In this document: one piece after another, positions 42,876-53,169 of the stretch
How positions within the stretch are numbered: the first letter of the stretch is position 1
Layout: each line of letters starts with the position of its first letter
NCBI GenBank assembly: GCA_015350385.1
Contig: WNKI01000003.1
Coordinates: 374,644 to 438,643 of the forward strand
Length of the DNA stretch: 64,000 nt
DNA from: Aculops lycopersici
Taxonomy: Eukaryota; Arthropoda; Arachnida; Trombidiformes; Eriophyidae
Reading direction: 5' to 3'
Translations under genes and position numbers: made by a program
The notes under the pieces: generated by a model
Told to the model about the DNA's origin: nothing
Database searches by the model: none
Seen by the model: the letters and a program-made list of their open reading frames with translations, nothing else

Positions 42876-44487
42876 TAGAATGCACGTGCAACGTGCACGA
42901 GGCAAAGAGTTTGAGCGTTCAAGACCATGGGAAAAATATCAGCTGTTTAGTCATGTTTACATTTGAACTATCCCAGGCTGATCAAACATTTTAGATTCAG
43001 ATCAGATAATGAGTCCAACTTCCGTCTCTTTACGTAGCTACAAGTTTTATCAGAATGCGTGAACTGGCCCATGTTTATTTGCAACTGCCCATGAAGGATA
43101 ATCAATAGAAACGGTTCTTTCTGTATTCAGGGTTATTAGCTTGCTTGTTCCTAGCAAATATTTGCCAATATTTCCACCAACCGAAGGTGCCTCGCCAAAT
43201 TCATGCTCATCAGAATATCTATAACAAATTTCACCTATGTCATTGATTTCAATAGACTCTCGGGTTTATTTTGCACGAATCGGTATCCTCAACAGTTTCT
43301 CTTTGCTAGATTCGAAAGATGGGGAGAATGTTTCCCATTTGCTGACATGTTACTTAAGATCTTGTCATAACCCTATGGACATATAGATCTATCTCGCTCA
43401 GTGAACACAACAAACTGGTCCATTTCGCAGTATCTTAATGTTGCAATCTAGTTCACTTGCTCACTAGCTAATCCATAGTTACAAAAAGTCCTCTGACTAA
43501 CTCCAACCTCTTGAAGCTATAACAAGTTGCATCCAATTCGACAAGAGCATCCGCTAGATGTCATTCAGTGTTTCCTTCAGAGATTCTAGTTTATCAGAGT
43601 ACAGCTCATGAGGACGATAATTGGTAGTATCTTCGAGTTCTTTTAAGTAGTTGGCTTTGAGTTTGAGATCTTCGGCTACAATCATCGAATAGAGATTAAT
43701 CAGTGGATCTAATCTTTCTGGTAGTTCATCGACCGATTTATCAATCTTCTTCTAATTTCGAGAGCTAGCTCCTGTGTATCATTCTATTGGCTTTCTTAAC
43801 TAATCAATCATGACCATCTTTATCCTCATATCATAGAGTTTGCATGAGTTTGCGTTCTGTATCACCACCAGGAGAGGCTCCTACTAGGAGATAATTCAAG
43901 GCGATGTGAATCAATGTTGGCCGCCTTGTAAGTATCTTCATGATCCTAAAACTAAACTAAACTCCTGCAAGAGCCCAAGCAATCCAATCCCAGCAAAGCT
44001 TGAGGGTCCCGTTGATCAGAACAACACACCTTGGCACCTTAGATACGATTAGCGAGTACTAGTTCATAGGGAGGTTGGATTAGATCAATCCTACATTGTA
44101 TTTCTAGTAGCATGAAGATGGAAATTGTATCACAATAAATCCAAATATAATCGCAAGATATTTGGATCATCAAGGCTCGAGGAGGTCGGCCGCTGAAACT
44201 GGCACGCACAAAAACAAATGTAACCACGTGCATCAAAATCAGTGAGTTAAAATTACAGTCCAATTGTTATCGCCGTGATAAAAATTGGCCCCACAAATTA
44301 CTGCATTCACTCATGTACTCGACGATAAAACTCATCATCATAAATATTAACGATAGATCGACATAAAACCCCCTGTTGTCGGCAACAACAACATTTGTCG
44401 ACGTAAAAACAAACAACAGCAACAAATCTTGTATCAATAAGATCAAAGATAACTTCGAATTATCATGAGTACCAGGGAAAATGATGA
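42876..44487. other. intergenic region upstream of the perlecan-like gene and MTHFD gene
   Basis: Head-to-head promoters on the two sides flank a decayed coding-like segment (43554-44260). Nothing else is supported between 42876 and 43550. Confidence 0.45.
43554..44260 (-). pseudogene. decayed coding segment, family unknown
   Basis: Minus-strand 43751-43554 is a clean open block starting KKIDKSVDELPERLDPLINL and ending KLESLKETLNDI then TAG. Upstream, protein-like pieces continue in shifting frames: NDTQELALEIRR directly before it, YDMRIKMVMID, ERKLMQTL, and an open frame at 44263-44039 with PPRALMIQISCDY. In-frame stops and at least three frame changes occur within about 200 bp, and I find no intron set that removes them. 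A pseudogene is the simplest reading. Assembly indel errors or an unrecognised intron structure would also explain it. An AG at the left edge of the clean block (43752-43753) could be a splice acceptor. Confidence 0.45.
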
Positions 44488-45900
44488 ATGATGATCCCAA
44501 TCGCTTGTTGGCAATGGCGAGGACTGCAAATTACACCAAGTCGCGTTGCTAGCGGTTACAAGGATAATGTTGTTACTCAAAGTCTTGTTGGCCACTTGAA
44601 CAACGTCAAGTCGTTGTTGCTGTCGTCCTCAGTGTCTAACAACGCTGCCATCACCACCAGTTGCCAGCGGCTTGGCGATACGATAAATTCGTCGATGTTG
44701 CAGAAGATACAAACATCCACGTTGGTTAGCAACAGGAGACAGTCGTTACTATCTAGTTGTCTACACCTCTCATCGAGTATTAGCGATGTTGATCGTGTAA
44801 CCAAATTAGGAGCATTAGCCAAACAGCAATCGATCCCCCAAAGAAGTTTTGTGTTCTCTATAGACAACAACAGGAACATAAATTTTATTCCATCTGTTGA
44901 TCTGTCATCATCGACATATATAAGCCCGAGGACACAACCAAAACTTTTAACAAAAATAGTCAACTTTTACACTCAAAAGAGAAGCCTCTCAATCAATAGA
45001 AGTCTCGATAATAGTAGTGGTATTACAATGGCTCAAGTTGTAAGTGGAAAAGAAGTGTCGGACGAGATCCGTGCAAAACTCAAGGCTAGAGTGGAGAAGT
45101 TAGCCATCAAGCCGAAGCTGGCCATCGTCCAGGTTGGTGGTCGTGAAGATTCGAATGTTTATATCAGAATGAAGGTTCAATTTGCCGAATCCATCGGCGC
45201 AAGTGCCGTGCATATCAAGCTGGATAAAAACATTACAGAGGATGAATTGGCGAAAAAGGTGCAAGAATTGAACCACGACTCTGGTGTCCATGGAATCATA
45301 ACTCAACTACCATTCGACACTACTAGTGAGATTGACTCGGACAAGATTGTCAATATGATCGATCCAGGCAAAGATGTCGACGGTTTGTGTGTATATAATG
45401 CAGGCAAACTATCCCACGGCGAGCTAAACAAGTCATCCTTCATCCCATGCACCCCAAACGGTTGCATGGAGCTCATCAAGAAGACTGGTGTCAAGATTTC
45501 AGGTGCCCATGCAGTTGTTATCGGTAGGAGCAAAATCGTTGGCTCACCTATGGCTCAGCTACTCTTATGGCATGACGCAACTGTCACAATCTGTCACTCG
45601 CGAACCAAGAACCTCGAGGATCTCTGTAGACAGGCTGACATCTTGGTTGCTGCAGTGGGTCGAGCTCAGATGGTCAAAAAGTCTTGGTTAAAACCGGGTG
45701 CTGTTGTTATCGATTGTGGTATCAATGTGATCCCAGATGCAACCAAAAAGTCTGGCACTCGTTTGGTGGGCGATGTGGCTTACGACGAGTGCAAGGAGAT
45801 AGCTAGTGCCATAACCCCGGTGCCAGGCGGTGTTGGACCCATGACAGTGGCGATGCTTATTGCAAATACCGTAGAATCATGCGAAAGAAGCCAGAAGTAA
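44488..45900 (+). CDS. methylenetetrahydrofolate dehydrogenase / cyclohydrolase with long N-terminal extension
   Basis: Residues from Met181 (ATG 45028) align with the dehydrogenase/cyclohydrolase domain of C1-THF synthase (MTHFD1 type). Matching words are MAQVVSGKEVSDEIRAKL, PKLAIVQVGGREDSNVYIRM, KDVDGLCVYNAGKL, IPCTPNGCMELIKKTG, AVVIGRSKIVGSP and ITPVPGGVGPMTVAML. The catalytic Y225 and K229 (YIRMK) are present. The enzyme interconverts 5,10-methylene-, methenyl- and 10-formyl-THF. The formyl-THF synthetase domain of MTHFD1 is absent; the ORF stops at 470 aa. The first 180 residues are Ser/Asn/Gln/Arg-rich with few acidic residues near the start. This fits a mitochondrial presequence, and starting at Met181 would give a cytosolic form. 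AATAAA is at 45961-45966. MTHFD2-type identity is less likely on sequence words but possible by function. Confidence 0.9.
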   Translation: MMIPIACWQWRGLQITPSRVASGYKDNVVTQSLVGHLNNVKSLLLSSSVSNNAAITTSCQRLGDTINSSMLQKIQTSTLVSNRRQSLLSSCLHLSSSISDVDRVTKLGALAKQQSIPQRSFVFSIDNNRNINFIPSVDLSSSTYISPRTQPKLLTKIVNFYTQKRSLSINRSLDNSSGITMAQVVSGKEVSDEIRAKLKARVEKLAIKPKLAIVQVGGREDSNVYIRMKVQFAESIGASAVHIKLDKNITEDELAKKVQELNHDSGVHGIITQLPFDTTSEIDSDKIVNMIDPGKDVDGLCVYNAGKLSHGELNKSSFIPCTPNGCMELIKKTGVKISGAHAVVIGRSKIVGSPMAQLLLWHDATVTICHSRTKNLEDLCRQADILVAAVGRAQMVKKSWLKPGAVVIDCGINVIPDATKKSGTRLVGDVAYDECKEIASAITPVPGGVGPMTVAMLIANTVESCERSQK

Positions 45901-46186
45901 ATAATGGATTGATTGATATAAATATATTTAAAATTTACACGTTCGTATGCCGCAAGATACAATAAACTTCCTCTGCACGTGCACTTGAAGCCATGTAGCT
46001 GATCAAATATTCACTTTCGAGCCGAGCACAAAAACGCAGACGATCTTACGGAAGCGAAAACCTGTTGCTCTACCTTTTTGTATTCCCTCTTGAATGATGC
46101 GAATGGTTTACTTATTATTCGCTGTGGTCTTGAAGAAATGAGACCTCGAGCATCCAGTTTCAGGTTAGATAACCAGAGCCTCTTCC

Positions 46187-46609
46187 ATGGAACAAAAGGA
46201 CGAAGGAACTGACGACTTCACCTCATGGCTGACGCTATATATAATGATCAGCGCTTTGCTGCTGTCAGGTCTAGTGGGCATAGGTTATTATTTTAGAAAA
46301 ATGTTTTGCTCATGCGAAGAGAACAGAGATGACCAAGGTGCTATAGTATCTTCAGATATGAAGTCGAACGGTGGCTTGAAACCCTTGAAATCAACCCGGT
46401 CGGCAACATCCAAGACTCTGCCTATTGTGGTACAAATTCCAAGTATCACAAGTCAAGAATCAGCAATCACATCAAAGACTGCCAAAATAAGTGAATTCGG
46501 CTCGACAGCTGGCAAGTCCCCAACTAAACATGTGTCAAAAAGCTTAAAATTGTCAGATTTTAAGACAATAGATACCAGGGGCAAGATGTCGGCAAAAACT
46601 ATACCTTGA
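46187..46609 (+). CDS. small single-pass membrane protein (140 aa)
   Basis: ORF from ATG 46187 to TGA 46607-46609. The acidic N-terminus MEQKDEGTDDF is followed by a TM (WLTLYIMISALLLSGLVGIG, about 14-33). Next come YYFRKMFCSC, a juxtamembrane Cys cluster suited to palmitoylation, and a Ser/Thr/Lys-rich tail of about 95 residues. Charge distribution predicts N-out/C-in. The family is not recognised. It stands between the MTHFD-type gene (plus) and the innexin (minus, convergent, 121 bp gap). The clear TM and flanking design support it as coding, but no homologue is named. Confidence 0.5.
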   Translation: MEQKDEGTDDFTSWLTLYIMISALLLSGLVGIGYYFRKMFCSCEENRDDQGAIVSSDMKSNGGLKPLKSTRSATSKTLPIVVQIPSITSQESAITSKTAKISEFGSTAGKSPTKHVSKSLKLSDFKTIDTRGKMSAKTIP

Positions 46610-46730
46610 TTCTCACACAGTACCTGGCTCTTGATAGATGGAAGAGGAATCTGTCAATAGTCATTCAGATTTAGCTTAATATAAACAATCATGATGAAAA
46701 AGCATATTTGCATTTATGAGTAGTTTGGTG

Positions 46731-48021
46731 TTAGAAATTTGATAACTTCTGATGGTCGTTGGGCTTGTATCTTTGTGCTAATTCGGCAACGATGTCCTTC
46801 AATATGTAAGAGTCCATATTTTTGCCTAGTAAATACAATAGAAACCAATCGCCAACAGTAGATTTTTTGACTATTGTCTTCAGGTGTTGTATTTGTGAGA
46901 TTCTGAAGCGTAAATTTAACATATAAACCCTGACTGAGGGCGAGGCTATAATAATGAGGCCAAATATAAGCATTATAAAGGTGAGTGTTGCCAAGAAGAC
47001 AAACCAAAACCATAGAAATATGTAAATCTTCTCGTTAATAATATTAAGTGGCAGCAAACATAGCGCATCTATGGTCTCAATATTGGCCGATGGACCGTAT
47101 TTATAAAATTTGCATTTGGTTACACGTGGAAATATCCTAATCATAGGATCTAAGCGAGTCTCTTGATCTAATTGGGTAAATTCTAATACATTTAGACCAT
47201 AGCGCATAAATTCACCTTCAAAGAAGGCGTCTAGTAAAAACATTTGAGCAACAACATTGACGAATGATAAAATTTCACAAAAGTAATATCTAGCTGCGTA
47301 CCAATCGTGATGGCCACTTGAGTTGTATAAATAATCTACGATTGCCGCCTTTTTTAGGGTTAGATCCGGTTCAAAGCCAACGCCGACATCTAGATGCATG
47401 ACAACGGCCTCGACTTTGCCCGACTCCCAGAGTTTCCTGTTGAGGTATGGAGTTGATTTATTAGTTTTTGTTGTTGAATAAAATAAAATAATCTTGATAG
47501 TTAATTAGAATCAGATAGAGAAAGACACTTACCACAAATATCTTGGTATGTAAAAGGCTGCTGCTTGGACAAAGAGTACAAAGCAGACCCATTGATAGTA
47601 TTTGTGATGCTGGAACTCCGCTGGATCATTTGTATTATCAACACCCGGATGAGGAACCTGTTGATTGTTTTGTTTGATTTTCAATCAAGTCAGCAGGTTA
47701 GTTACCTTTGGATTAGTGTGGCAAGGAAGGATTGAATTGAAAAGACCAGATACTCACGTCAATGCCAACCTTTTTGTTGAAGGCTTTTGGGATGCTGTAA
47801 GTGGTGTGAATCCAACAGTAGGTATTTATAATCGACTTGTCCACTCCATCTGTTCGTAAACAATCGATTGGCTCGCCGACATATTGTTTAGTTGTGATTA
47901 TTATACAAAATGCCATCAAAATTATAACTGTCAAAGAATAGTGTAATCGGAATATGTTTCCATCCGTATGGATGCGGCTTATCTTCAGCAACGACCTCAA
48001 CGATCTCAATATATCCAACAT
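46731..48021 (-). CDS. innexin gap-junction protein (364 aa, three exons)
   Basis: Exons are 48021-47758, 47657-47533 and 47436-46731; introns are 100 and 96 nt (gtgagt...acag and gtaagt...acag), and the frame stays intact for 1,095 nt. The start MLDILRSLRSLLKI is typical of innexins. Four TM segments: about LHYSLTVIILMAFCIIITT; the hallmark YYQWVCFVLFVQAAAFYIPRY; FVNVVAQMFLLDAF; and IYIFLWFWFVFLATLTFIML. Extracellular loop 1 has the paired Cys (YVGEPIDC ... NTYCWIH) and HPGVD. Loop 2 has C...C (KCKFY ... DALCLLP). Innexins form invertebrate gap junctions and hemichannels. A perfect hairpin overlaps the start codon. The paralogue class within the innexin family cannot be told from sequence alone. 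Confidence 0.95.
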
Positions 48022-48034
48022 ATTGAGATCGTTG
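47998..48034. repeat. perfect 15-bp hairpin, 7-nt loop, spanning the innexin start codon
   Basis: Arms caacgatctcaatat (47998-48012) and atattgagatcgttg (48020-48034) are exact reverse complements. The innexin ATG (48019-48021, minus strand) sits at the loop/stem border. In the mRNA the last 5' UTR bases would pair with codons 4-8. Confidence 0.95.
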
Positions 48035-51000
48035 ACTTTAGCTCAAGGTCGTGGAAGCGCAACTACTTCGGCGCACTTGTGACCACTGGCCCTGGTATGA
48101 GAATTCAGAAACAAGTGTAGGTCGCTAGGTGCCTCACACTTGATGTTTTTCTGGTGCGTGACTTCCTGTTGCCTCTTCTCTTTTCTTGTGATTTCTATCA
48201 GAGTTTTCTCTTCTTTTTGTGATTAAAAATCTTTCTCCTCCTCTTGAAGTTTGTGTACTTGTCTCTTGGACTTAACTGGTGCCCTTTGCTTGCTTTCAAA
48301 TGTAACTTTACTATCTTGAGCTTGATACTCATCTAGTTTCTTTGTCTGGCTGGCTTCTTGGTTTGAGTTGCAAAATCGATCATGGTTCTCATATTGAATT
48401 GAGAGGGAGACATTAACTTGCTTATCTCAATCGAAGTACCTGTATCATTTTGATTAATATATCATGAGCTGCCGCTTCTCAGGATACAAATCACGCTGCG
48501 CAAAGTTTGATTGCAACTTCTCGAGATGAGGTCAATGCCAACTATCTAAACTCTAGAGAGTCCGCGTCTTAGATTCATTGTTGCGCTTGACATTAACGAC
48601 TTTGCAATATAATAATATATAAATCGACGTAAACTCTTGGGCCCGAGCAGATTTAAGTTGGCAAGTCTGCCTATTTAAGCTTATTGCTATGCTAAGAACT
48701 CTAGAAACTGATGCCACTGCTCTACTGATGAGCCAGCTAGCTAGCTACTCAGTCTGTATTGGTTGCGTATTACATATACACAAAGACAATTACATACATC
48801 CGCAGGCGAGTTAATATAATTGTCTTTGTTAAATGTCAGGACTACCTCTCTTTCGGCTTGTATCTTTGCTTCGCTTTGCTATGCTTTGCCTTGTTGCTTT
48901 ATTTCTCGCTGTTGCTCTGTCCTTGTTAACAACAATGAGCAAAAAGAGAAGAAGATAGAAAGAGGGAAAAGTTTTCTAGGAAATAGGAGAACTTGGAGCG
49001 AAATGAGGAAACAAGAAGCGAGATAATCACTTCACTTTAGTTTAGTTTAGTTTGCTTCTCGATTCACTAGCTCACTTCACTTGCCGCCAACTTGATGAGG
49101 CTCAAATTCTCATTTGCTGTCGTCTTCGTTTTATTCTTATTCTTCTTGCTCGGGATCTATGATTGCATTAACTTGTCGCTATGCTCCTGCTACCACTACC
49201 ACTACAACAGTGAGACAGAGCAATTGTGACGGCGCGTGTGGCACCTGCAATTGACTAAAGCTAGCTAGCCACTCTTCGTCTTAGTCTTCATAACGTATGC
49301 GTGTCTGTATGACTCTCGAGTCACAACTAATCTTTTGTCTCCTCAAACTTACTCTAGTTCCACTTTTACTCGGCGAGCTAACTGACTGGCCACTAGTTTT
49401 CATCCTCCACTCAGTTTTCCTTCAGGAGGTTGAGGTGCAAAGTTAAATTTCACAACTGAATGAATTGTCGTCCCTCTTCATGGAAACAGTTGTACTCTAA
49501 GTTCTGTCCGTTTGCCTCCTTCCTTTGCCACCAACGTTGCGAGGAAAGATACGCATGCGGACTCGTTAAGATCACTACTCACTATTCGGCGTCATGAGAG
49601 TTGTTCTCTCGATCTATCTATCCAAACCTAACGCCTTCTTCTGGGCCAATCTAACTATCAAAGAGATGTACACAAATGAACAGTTCGTATGTTTGTTCGC
49701 CTGTGATTTGAGCACAACGACACGAACAAACGACTACTACTACTACTACTACTACTTTAATCTCTCAAACTTTTAACTGGTGCCAGTGACTAGTCTAAGT
49801 TTGTGTTTGAGCTCTCCCGTCGACTCTAAGACCCCACTCGCTACGATGGGATAAACGAGAAAGAGGGGCGCGGAGTATGCGGACAAGAAAAGTCTCAAGT
49901 CTTGATTGAAAGCCTCGGCCAAGTAGAAGCGAGGCTGCAGGCTCTTGGCATTGGATGCAGGAAACACGGTGAGTCGGGAGATTAGTCGGGCCCTAACGCA
50001 AGTTGGCAGCCGAGTGAATGCAAATGCAAGCGAGCATCAGTCATGTTGGTGAGAATTAGACGAAGATCTATGATGTAACGAGCTACTTGAGTTTAGAGAA
50101 GAGAAGAGGAGGGGGAAAGGAATTAGTTGGTTTCCCCACAAAATAAATTGAAAATCTCTATCCATTTCGTACATAAACAAACTCAACTTTTGCGCTACTC
50201 TCACTTCAACACACCAACCGACCGGTGGGCCAGCGGTGCGCCTAGAGACCGACTGGGTCGCTAGGCGCTTGTTGCATGCAAACGCAAACTCGAACTGACG
50301 GCAAATGAGAGTTAGCGGCGGCGGCGCTAATCAAACGTTTTGAGGGGCCGTCTGCGGTTACGCAACAGCAGCAACCCTCTCAGCTGTTGACGTGGTCGCC
50401 GTCTAGTCCCGAGATAAAAGTTGGCCGAAGCGGAGGGCAGGGAAGTCGGCAGAAAGGTAACGGTAAATAGCCAATTCGACCGCCCAGCTTGCAAACTAAT
50501 TACACAACGGCGCTGATGCTGCTATTGCTTACGTTTCGCACCCAACACGAAGATCGGCCCACAAACTAACTAACTAACCAACCTACCGCCTAAACTAACG
50601 GGACCCTGGGAACTCACCTAGCGGCTAAACTGTTGCGCTGACTAGAGGCATCAAATACTGGAAAAGTTTAGCATCAAAGTGGCCGCTTGATTTTTAGTCA
50701 TTTCGAATTGCGAAAAAAGTGCCCACAATTCTAACTTCTTCTCTCTTACTCTCTCGAGTTCAACTTTGCTCGGAAACGCTGAGAAGTTTAGGATAATGGC
50801 TTTCGATACCGAGACTAGCTCAAGATTATACGCGAACCGACCAGCAAAGTTCACGGCGCATAGCGACATTGCAACACTATGATTTAGTGCTGCAGAGAAA
50901 GAGGGATTAGTTTCAACCAACACATTTGCCGTGAGTTTTACTGTAAATTCAACTCACTATGTCGGATAATTTTGTGTGCCAGTCTGGCCCCAAGTCACAA

Positions 51001-51650
51001 CTCAGTCGTTGCCGTCGTTTAATTTTATTATTTCGACTCCAATTCCGCATAAAGCTCGACACGAAAAATTAGGACGGTACGCGCGAGCCTCCTGCGCTTA
51101 AGAGATGGTCGTTATTTCTTTGCTAAGAATAAAACTGTTGCTATATCTCAAAATTGATTTAGCCTAGAAAGAGAAACCATTTTCACTTCTACAAAATTGC
51201 AATGCAAAAAATAAAGTCGACTAGTAATCTCCATTACTCCATTTTCGACTGGCTAGATGATAATTATCACTTTCCGTCATTTTAATCCCTTAATGACCGA
51301 TAAAATTGTCGTTGCATTTTCACGTCTTGTCAGTTAATCCAATAGTTAATCTCGTGACTAATGGTTCAAAATTTTACTCGTTACTCAAGCCGATGAGCTG
51401 CCAAGGCGATAATATGAAGCCTCGATGTTTGCTAAGTCAAACTGGAGGAACAAGTGGCCTTCCTGTCTAAGCCACTCGTGCCGATGGGAGCCGAACGGCG
51501 CTTTCGCCGCAGGCAAAACCCTGAATTCAAGCACATGGCTTTGTTTTGTTTACGTTGTCACTTTCGCTTTTCTTGCACGCAGCCTGCAAAGATATTGCAT
51601 GTAAATCCTCTGCCTTTTGGAATAATCTTAAGAATATTTTCGAGTTTACT
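48022..51650. other. 3.6-kb intergenic region
   Basis: No supported gene. It contains GTCGCTAGGYGC words at 48121 and 50257 and a TAC microsatellite at about 49734-49756. Composition is like that of the RASL10-like intron. It is probably a regulatory region for the innexin and/or 5' region of the TyrRS gene. Confidence 0.5.
49734..49756. repeat. TAC microsatellite
   Basis: About eight uninterrupted TAC units in the intergenic region. Confidence 0.85.
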
Positions 51651-53024
51651 ATGGCTACTCTAAATGTATCCCGTGGACTAAACAAGTCGTCCACCTTCCT
51701 AGACAAGCTATTTCGACGGACACTTATTGAGAAAACCTATCCAAGCAGCGAGGACTATAATGAGCTCATCAAGTCAATGCTCAAGAAGCCGGTGGCAGTA
51801 TACTCAGGATTCGATGCCACGTCCAATAGTTTGCATGTTGGAAATCTAGCGACCATTATGAACTTGATCCACTTCCAAAGAGAAGGCCATCAAGTTATTT
51901 GTGTTATAGGTGATGCCACAACTCAGATTGGTGATCCAAGTGGACACTACAAGGATAGAAACCGGATCGACAAGGAGGTTATTGATCAGAATGCCAGCTC
52001 AATTGAGGAAACTCTCAAGAGATTGTTTAAAAACCATAGAAAGTGTTTCTTAGATCCAATGAGAAAATCAAATGTCAAAGATCCAATCATAGTAAGAAAC
52101 TCAAGCTGGTACAAAGGGAAGGAAGTGACAGATTTTGTTGGAGAAATCTTTCGTGAAGTTCGCATCGGCACTCTATTACATAAACGATCCATTCAAGAGC
52201 GAATAAAGTCACAGGAGGGAATGAATATGTCAGAATTTTGCTACCAGATATTTCAAGCCTACGACTGGTTAAAATTAAGACAATTATACGATTGCCGATT
52301 CCAGGTCGGTGGATCAGATCAAGGTGGCAATATCTACACTGGACATGATGTTATCAAAAAGATGACAGGCAAGAAAGACGCAATTGGATTATTGGCCCCG
52401 CTAATCACATCGAGAACTGGTCTCAAGTTGGGCAAGACATCCAAAGATGCCAACAGCAATATATGGCTTTCGCCGAAACGAACTAGTCCATTCAATTTGT
52501 ATCAATTTTTTCACAGAACACCTGACAAGGATGTCGAAAAGTATCTCAAGGTATTCTCCCTTCATGACGAAAAAACAATAGAGGATCTCATCTACAATCA
52601 CCTTAAGAAATCACAAGATGTATGGCATTGTCAGAAAAAGTTGGCCGAACACGTTTGCCAGCTGGTTCACGGCGAGGCCGGACTGCAATCTGCACAGCGA
52701 TTAACTACTGCCTTCTATCATAGAAATGCCTTAGAAATTGCGAACCTAAACGACGAAGAGCTTGAAGAATTGTTTGATGAAAAATCCGTCGTGAAACTAG
52801 TCCATGTTAATGGTATGAGAGCTATAGATCTGATAAGACGAGCTGGATGCTTTGATAGCGACTCTCAGGCCGAGCGAATGATCGAGGCAGGAGCTATATA
52901 CTTGAACAATGCTCAGGTCACCTCGATCAATGTTCCCATTACAGAGGATCTGATAATTGGCAATGGAATAACAGTGATGCGAGTTGGTAAGAGAAATTAC
53001 TTCTTATTCAAATGGTCAAAGTAG
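51651..53024 (+). CDS. YARS2: mitochondrial tyrosyl-tRNA synthetase
   Basis: First in-frame ATG is at 51651; the ORF is 457 aa. This class I synthetase attaches Tyr to mitochondrial tRNA(Tyr). The HIGH-equivalent is LHVGN (61-65) and the KMSKS-equivalent is LKLGKT (258-263), the form used by bacterial/mitochondrial TyrRS. Other family words are YSGFDATSNSLHVGN, GDATTQIGDPSG, EFCYQIFQAYDWLKL and VGGSDQGGNI. An S4-like RNA-binding region lies at the C-terminus (about 390-455, LIRRAGCFDSDSQAERMIEAGA). The N-terminus MATLNVSRGLNKSSTFLDKLFRR is basic and acid-free, fitting a presequence. The open frame also extends upstream without ATG. Tail-to-tail with the next gene (145 bp). Confidence 0.93.
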   Translation: MATLNVSRGLNKSSTFLDKLFRRTLIEKTYPSSEDYNELIKSMLKKPVAVYSGFDATSNSLHVGNLATIMNLIHFQREGHQVICVIGDATTQIGDPSGHYKDRNRIDKEVIDQNASSIEETLKRLFKNHRKCFLDPMRKSNVKDPIIVRNSSWYKGKEVTDFVGEIFREVRIGTLLHKRSIQERIKSQEGMNMSEFCYQIFQAYDWLKLRQLYDCRFQVGGSDQGGNIYTGHDVIKKMTGKKDAIGLLAPLITSRTGLKLGKTSKDANSNIWLSPKRTSPFNLYQFFHRTPDKDVEKYLKVFSLHDEKTIEDLIYNHLKKSQDVWHCQKKLAEHVCQLVHGEAGLQSAQRLTTAFYHRNALEIANLNDEELEELFDEKSVVKLVHVNGMRAIDLIRRAGCFDSDSQAERMIEAGAIYLNNAQVTSINVPITEDLIIGNGITVMRVGKRNYFLFKWSK

Positions 53025-53169
53025 TGATAAAGTAGAACTCTGTAATCATGATCAACAAAAGTGTGTCCGTCACTGATCTTGAGGCCAAGATTTTTCTTCT
53101 TTATTGATTGCTATCACAAATGTTTGCCACTTTCGACCAACCAAGCATAGAGGTCTTTAGGATTGTCAG

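Noticed and set aside
42876..42905. Upstream extension of the perlecan-like frame beyond the ATG
   Set aside because: It would need a TTG start; the first in-frame ATG is at 42875 and directly precedes the hydrophobic segment.
51546..51650. Upstream extension of the TyrRS frame
   Set aside because: No ATG in the extension; the ATG at 51651 gives a basic N-terminus suited to mitochondrial import.
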